A DNA stretch of 64,000 nt from Siphonodentalium dalli (lineage: Eukaryota; Mollusca; Scaphopoda; Gadilida; Siphonodentaliidae). The notes beneath the pieces were generated by a model. That model was not told where the DNA came from. It did not search any database and was given only the letters and a program-made list of their open reading frames with translations. Below, one piece after another: positions 59,221 to 64,000 of the stretch (position 1 is its first letter; every line of letters starts with the position of its first letter). Location: the NCBI GenBank assembly GCA_032622095.1, contig CP136063.1:178477956-178541955 (forward strand), read 5' to 3'. Both the position numbers and the translations under genes were made by a program.

Positions 59221-62200
59221 GTACCTTTAATATCAAAGATGAGGTCTCTCTGTCATGTACACATCATACAGTCAACATAAGCCACTACCATTATAAAATT
59301 AGGCTTCTTTCAATCATTACGTACACTAAATCTAAGACTGGTAACGATGCAGCATTTGCTACTCGTTTATGCTGTTTTAGTAACCCATGTGTGGCTTTTT
59401 GGTGGAAAATAGTTCATTTTTATCACTTTTAAGTCCACAGATGCGGCATCATGTTTTCACATATGTTTCTTCGCATAAAACAATATATTGTTATTTGAAG
59501 TGTCCACAAAGAGAGGCTTCACCTTAAAGGGTAGTTAATATCAGTCTGCACAACAACGGCACATGTCAATTTTAAAATACTAATTATAAAAGTTATTTGA
59601 ACTCATTCTGAAACGTGCTGAAAAACAGCGTTGAATTCCAGTGGCCATTCGAACATAATCCGTGGTTTATTCGATCTTGTTTCGATACGATAATTCCATG
59701 ATGGTCAATTTAAACCTTCTCTTTGAAATGATCTATAAACCTTGTGCAATCGGTGAGATTGACACGGTGTCATTATTTCACCATGCACCTGAGTACCCGG
59801 TAGCCTTATAGACCCATGCTAAGTTGTCAACCTTTCCCGTATATATTCAGGCGCATTCGGTGCCAGATCAAGTAATTATAGTAAGATGGCAGATTTTTCT
59901 GAATGTGACGGTTCAGTTATTTTTAATGCATATTTAAAGAAACGCGCTTTGATCCGAGAGCTACATACGCTATTTGGAATTTGCGATACACGCGATGAAG
60001 AGATAACAAAAAAAAACCCCGCTGGCGATGACTTCAGCAAAAACTATTTCCTTCCACAAGAGCGCTATTGTCTCATTACGCTCATGAACTAATTCGCCGT
60101 GCTGATCCGCAACAAGCCGACGTCAGCGAACAAGACACATAGTTGCATCTTTACTCAGAACCGGCTGTCTTTGTTAATTACACCGTACAGGTATCGCGCA
60201 TTCTTCTCCAGGATTCCATCGGCATTACATAACCACTAAGAAGTGTTATCGCTATAGCAGGAAGAACTTTTAACAGTAATCTATATATATCCTGACGGAG
60301 CACTTTGCGCAAAACCAAGTTGTATTTGCGACACATACCTGTAGTTGTGAAAATGCAAGTGCATGTGCAGTGTAACATTTATATCTGATGGCTTTTTTTT
60401 TTATCATATGGTGATCTCATTCATGTTGTGTATACTTTCCCACTGCGCTTCAATGATTTAGTCTTCATGGTCAACATAATTTTATTTTTCTTGACAACGT
60501 GAAAGCGTGCTTCACTGTTAGAATGGTTATCAGTGTAGAGAAAACATACATTTGCGTGTGTAACCCACCCAGCTAAAATTCCTTTCAGCAGAACCGATTT
60601 GAACGACATTGCTTTGGCAACGAATCACGGAACTTGTTGAGATCTATTAAGTCCGCCGACCATACCCGGGTTTGAACCAATTTAGAAGTAATGAGATACT
60701 AGCACATCAAAGCTTCACTGGCAATGCTCGTTTATGATAATGACAGCCTGATTCTTGTTAACAGTATCATGGTCTTACGCTGGCTTGCCCAGAAGGATCT
60801 GATTGAATTAATTTACCTGATATATATCCGCAAAAAAGTCTATCAAAATGTATTCAAAGTTATGCCAGACACCATGTATTGATTACTGTTATGTTTTATA
60901 GTATAGGCCTGTATAATCGTCATTGCCTGATTTAGATTGCTGATAATTTGACGGAATTCACCTATTGGTTAGCATATAATCGTGCAAAAGGGGACATCTA
61001 ATTATTTCTGCAGCTTTTGGGCAACTAAATAGCAAGCTTCGTCGAGTATACGAACAAAATCAAAATTCATATGTTAAATAAATGATCATCTGTATAATTA
61101 TATTTAAAGAAACATTACATAGCCTGTCAATTCAATCATACATTATTTTTAAATGACTTCTGTTCAATTGAAAATGAAATGGAATAATCGATCTGATTTG
61201 GTATAGTATAAATGTTCACGAAGCATGCTTGCATAGAGCAATTGGTGGTTGTCTCAATCGTACCAAAATGCTATTTGATTTCGTTTACGTCGAAACAGCA
61301 AATTAATTTGAGGATGGCACGATATACCTTATGACTCGATGATAGCGATCTACTTCAAGTGACATCAAAGAAAACGACAAAATGAACCACATAATTTGAA
61401 AATTTTGATACATCATAATGTTTTCTGCGAATTAATCTTTGGTTCGTTATATAAAAATTAAAGATGTCCCAACGTCTAGATATAGATTAGATGTGCATAC
61501 ATGCTTAATTTCCGTTTATGTTCGCTTTGCTAATGTCACTTTAAGTTTGGGGTCAGGATAGTTGAGGCGTGAGTATATTGCAGTCAGAGAGAGCCTGCAA
61601 TATCTCTTGTCTCAACCATTGTCAACCCACATCGCTATCTCGCGGTTGATATGGTGTGTTGGACGCCAAGATAAGGAACAACTTATTCTAGAAAAAAATA
61701 TTCATCAGCTGGTTAGATCGTTCTGACTGAATTGAATGTTTAGAGCAATGCTTGTAATATCATACATATATTCTCTTGATTTGATCGTAGTTGTCCGCAC
61801 TCAGATGATTGCTGAAATCTTTTTTTTCTTTTTTTTTCCTCCCGTGGTTTAAGGGGGCTAACCCTGGGATGGTCGAAAGGGCCGATAGGCTGAAATCTTA
61901 GATTTCGGTCAATAAGTATATGGCAAGGAGGATGGCAAAGAGACAAGTGAATACTTGTATCACCATTAACACGGTACTCGACAACCCCCACAAAATCATT
62001 GACCCAGTATATCCAATTGTAAAAAGATACCCTCACCCGTGTATTGTCAGTCTATTTCTGGCACAGTACTCCATCGTGGACGACTCTAACAACGGTACCT
62101 TGTTTCCATAGAAATGCCACTTTGTCTTAGACTGATTCTACTCACCGACTCGAGTTAGGCTGATTAGGTACTAATCAAACACACGTGTGCTATAATAAAT

Positions 62201-64000
62201 GGTACAGCGATAGTTACATGCAAGCAACAGTCATATTGACTCAATTTACGGAGATGGGTCCACCCCGCGGTATGTTCTGTACAATAGGCCTAGCATAAAA
62301 CACCTGTGCTAATCTTTCAGACGCATCAAGATGCTGTCAGAGGGAATTTGTGATTAATAATTTGCGGTTACATGTAACGGTTTATAGGGCGCCTCACGAA
62401 TGCTAATGTTGCATAAATAGCACGTGAGTCAGCAGACTGATACGTGAAGGTGGTATACGACTTTGATGTATATAACCTGTGCAGAATTATGGAAAGCTCA
62501 TCTCCGTTATTCTAGTTTATTTCTGCACGTGACTGGATGTTTGATCACGTGATTTTACATATTCCCAACGTTTACAATATTCGCACAACCTTTCCCGCGT
62601 TCTGAAATATAAGATAAAACTAAATGCTCAATTATCATAAGATGACACGAAAGATGAACTGAAATACGAAGCACCATTGTTAGGCATACACAGGGCTTAC
62701 GTGTTTTTGGTGTCAATTGTTGGTAAATATAGCGGGAATATTTTGGTCCTGTCGAAATTAAAACCAGCTCAACCAATGAGACCGATATTTTGCTTGGGAG
62801 AATACGTTGGAATTACCTCCTATGTCTATACATTGTATTCGGCGTAATTTTGCGTTTTTTATGACATCACAATTATGTATATGCAGTTTTTGCACACCAT
62901 GCAGCACAAACACAACTGCCAAATGAAATGGCGTGGTTTTACACGTACGTCTCGTAACATATATGCTCATTCACCGGAAATGGTGGAAATTCGTAACATT
63001 ACCCGTAGCGCACCATTGTTGTCCTTCACTATTTTATCCCATATTGACCAAATAAATACAACTTTTTGATAATCTGAAACTATTTTAATAATTTTAACTG
63101 ATCAATGCATATTTATTATGTATTATTTATCAATGTAGGGCCTATTAAATCAACAAAAAATACACATCGAATTTGATTCTTTATTGCCAAGTAACCGAAA
63201 TGTTGTCTGGCCCAGATTTTGGTGTCTAGTATACTGGGAGCTCAAACTGGTGACGTAACCAAATCTTACGAATTTTCACCTTTCCTCGTCACTGATGCTG
63301 ACAGGTTCAAGTTACTACGGTGTCTTATTTTTTACCCTTTGCAGTTTTGGACCAGCAACCAGTCTCTATTCAACTGGAGGCATGTGCGTCAATAAACAGA
63401 CAGAAGAGTGAACATAAATATTACCAAACATCATTTTCGATGGCACTGTGCATTCTCTAAGCATTGCATCTATAGATTGAGATGCACGTCTTGTTAGAAT
63501 GAACTGTTACGTCTGAGACCAAAATAAGCCATAAAGTTTTTGTCTAATTTCTCACAATAGACTGGTCATTGACCCAATTTGAACCAGCGCCCGATTTGTA
63601 GTAACTTGACCCTTTCAGCACCACATACTACGTATAATCTCTTATATAGAGGTTGCTGAAAATCAAAGCGACGTAGAGCATAGTGTTTACCTATATTTAT
63701 GACTATTATGTTCACTGCCATAATAATTTTGAACTCAAATGTACATATATGTTATGCAACTATCGCATTATTGTACGATATGTTACTGTTTTCGAATACA
63801 TATATACACATTGGTTGTTTTATCCCATATGCAAAATGATTGAGCAAATAAAAAATTCGTTATATTTTTACCTTATAGTTGTTACTTGCCTGGGCGTTAA
63901 CCAGATATGTGAAATTATGTGTCCATGTATTTATTCGCTCGTCGAGTCCTTCTGTGCCTACATATATACTTAGTCCCACATAACGATGTGCGAGTTTTAG
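59221..64000. other. Repeat-poor region, apart from the 68-codon candidate nothing called
   Basis: Unlike the first 57 kb, I see no foldback, MITE pair or tandem array here. It may be intergenic or intronic. Frames up to 98 codons have no recognisable product. Confidence 0.45.
59886..60092 (+). CDS. Weak small-ORF candidate, 68 aa, unknown
   Basis: An open frame of 68 codons with a reasonable start context (GTAAGATGG) in repeat-free sequence about 0.8 kb downstream of tropomyosin and on the same strand. The product is mixed charged and hydrophobic (starts MADFSECDG) with no signal peptide, membrane segment or domain that I recognise. A TATA-like CGTATATATTC lies about 50 bases upstream. It could be a small protein, a first exon, or chance. 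It is listed because it is one of the few frames outside repeats with a sensible start; I do not assign a function. Confidence 0.2.
   Translation: MADFSECDGSVIFNAYLKKRALIRELHTLFGICDTRDEEITKKNPAGDDFSKNYFLPQERYCLITLMN

Overview
The window reads as nuclear DNA of an invertebrate animal, most likely a lophotrochozoan such as a mollusc. The evidence is an AT-rich, gene-poor sequence, almost no long open frames, abundant TTAA-flanked MITEs, 130-180 bp tandem repeats, LINE 3' ends with (TTGAAC)n tails, a decayed Ty3/gypsy element, and a tropomyosin whose N and C termini are of the invertebrate type (MDAIKKKM... / [10 protein letters not shown]). The phylum is an inference; nothing here fixes the species.

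Only one gene can be called with confidence: a complete 284-residue tropomyosin encoded without introns at 58196-59050 on the plus strand, in the quiet, repeat-poor right-hand end of the window. A 68-codon frame at 59886-60092 is a weak second candidate. Most other open frames fall inside repeats.

Layout. 1-5.4 kb: dispersed repeats, two related hairpins (2905-2991, 3851-3943) either side of a 160 bp tandem repeat, and two palindrome-bearing TTAACC-type MITEs. 6.3-8.3 kb: a 1.9 kb foldback transposon with a 6 bp target duplication whose arms are arrays of about 15 units each of a TAATTA palindrome at 21-22 bp spacing; a TTAA MITE lies inside it. 12.9-16.1 kb: decayed Ty3/gypsy pol on the minus strand, interrupted by a 0.42 kb inverted-repeat insertion. 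17.2, 22.7 and 41.0 kb: three 3' fragments of LINEs of one type. 19.7-20.6 kb: one TTAA MITE nested inside another, with the empty site preserved in a paralogue at 41.9 kb. 23.46-26.31 kb: a 2.84 kb element with a perfect 10 bp target duplication (Mutator-like) and arms made of a dimeric satellite. 28.35-33.45 kb: a 5.1 kb giant palindrome with about 1.4 kb arms and a 41 bp minisatellite core. 35-36.2 kb: a duplicated module. 38.0-39.4 kb: two almost identical 503 bp MITEs. 43-45.7 kb: tandem repeats and a foldback repeat. 48.7-50.7 kb: a further long-range inverted pair. 52.4-57.5 kb: a long array of ~GGTGGAAATCGGC units with two later insertions. 57.6-64 kb: unique sequence with the tropomyosin gene.

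The first 57 kb is therefore a layered deposit of non-autonomous transposons, many of them foldback or palindromic. No intact transposase was found, so these elements must have been moved by enzymes coded elsewhere. The most informative observations are the intronless full-length tropomyosin, the complete foldback elements with target duplications, the nested insertions datable by paralogous empty sites, and a short module (AATAAAGAGCGTTTAT pair) shared by otherwise different repeats.
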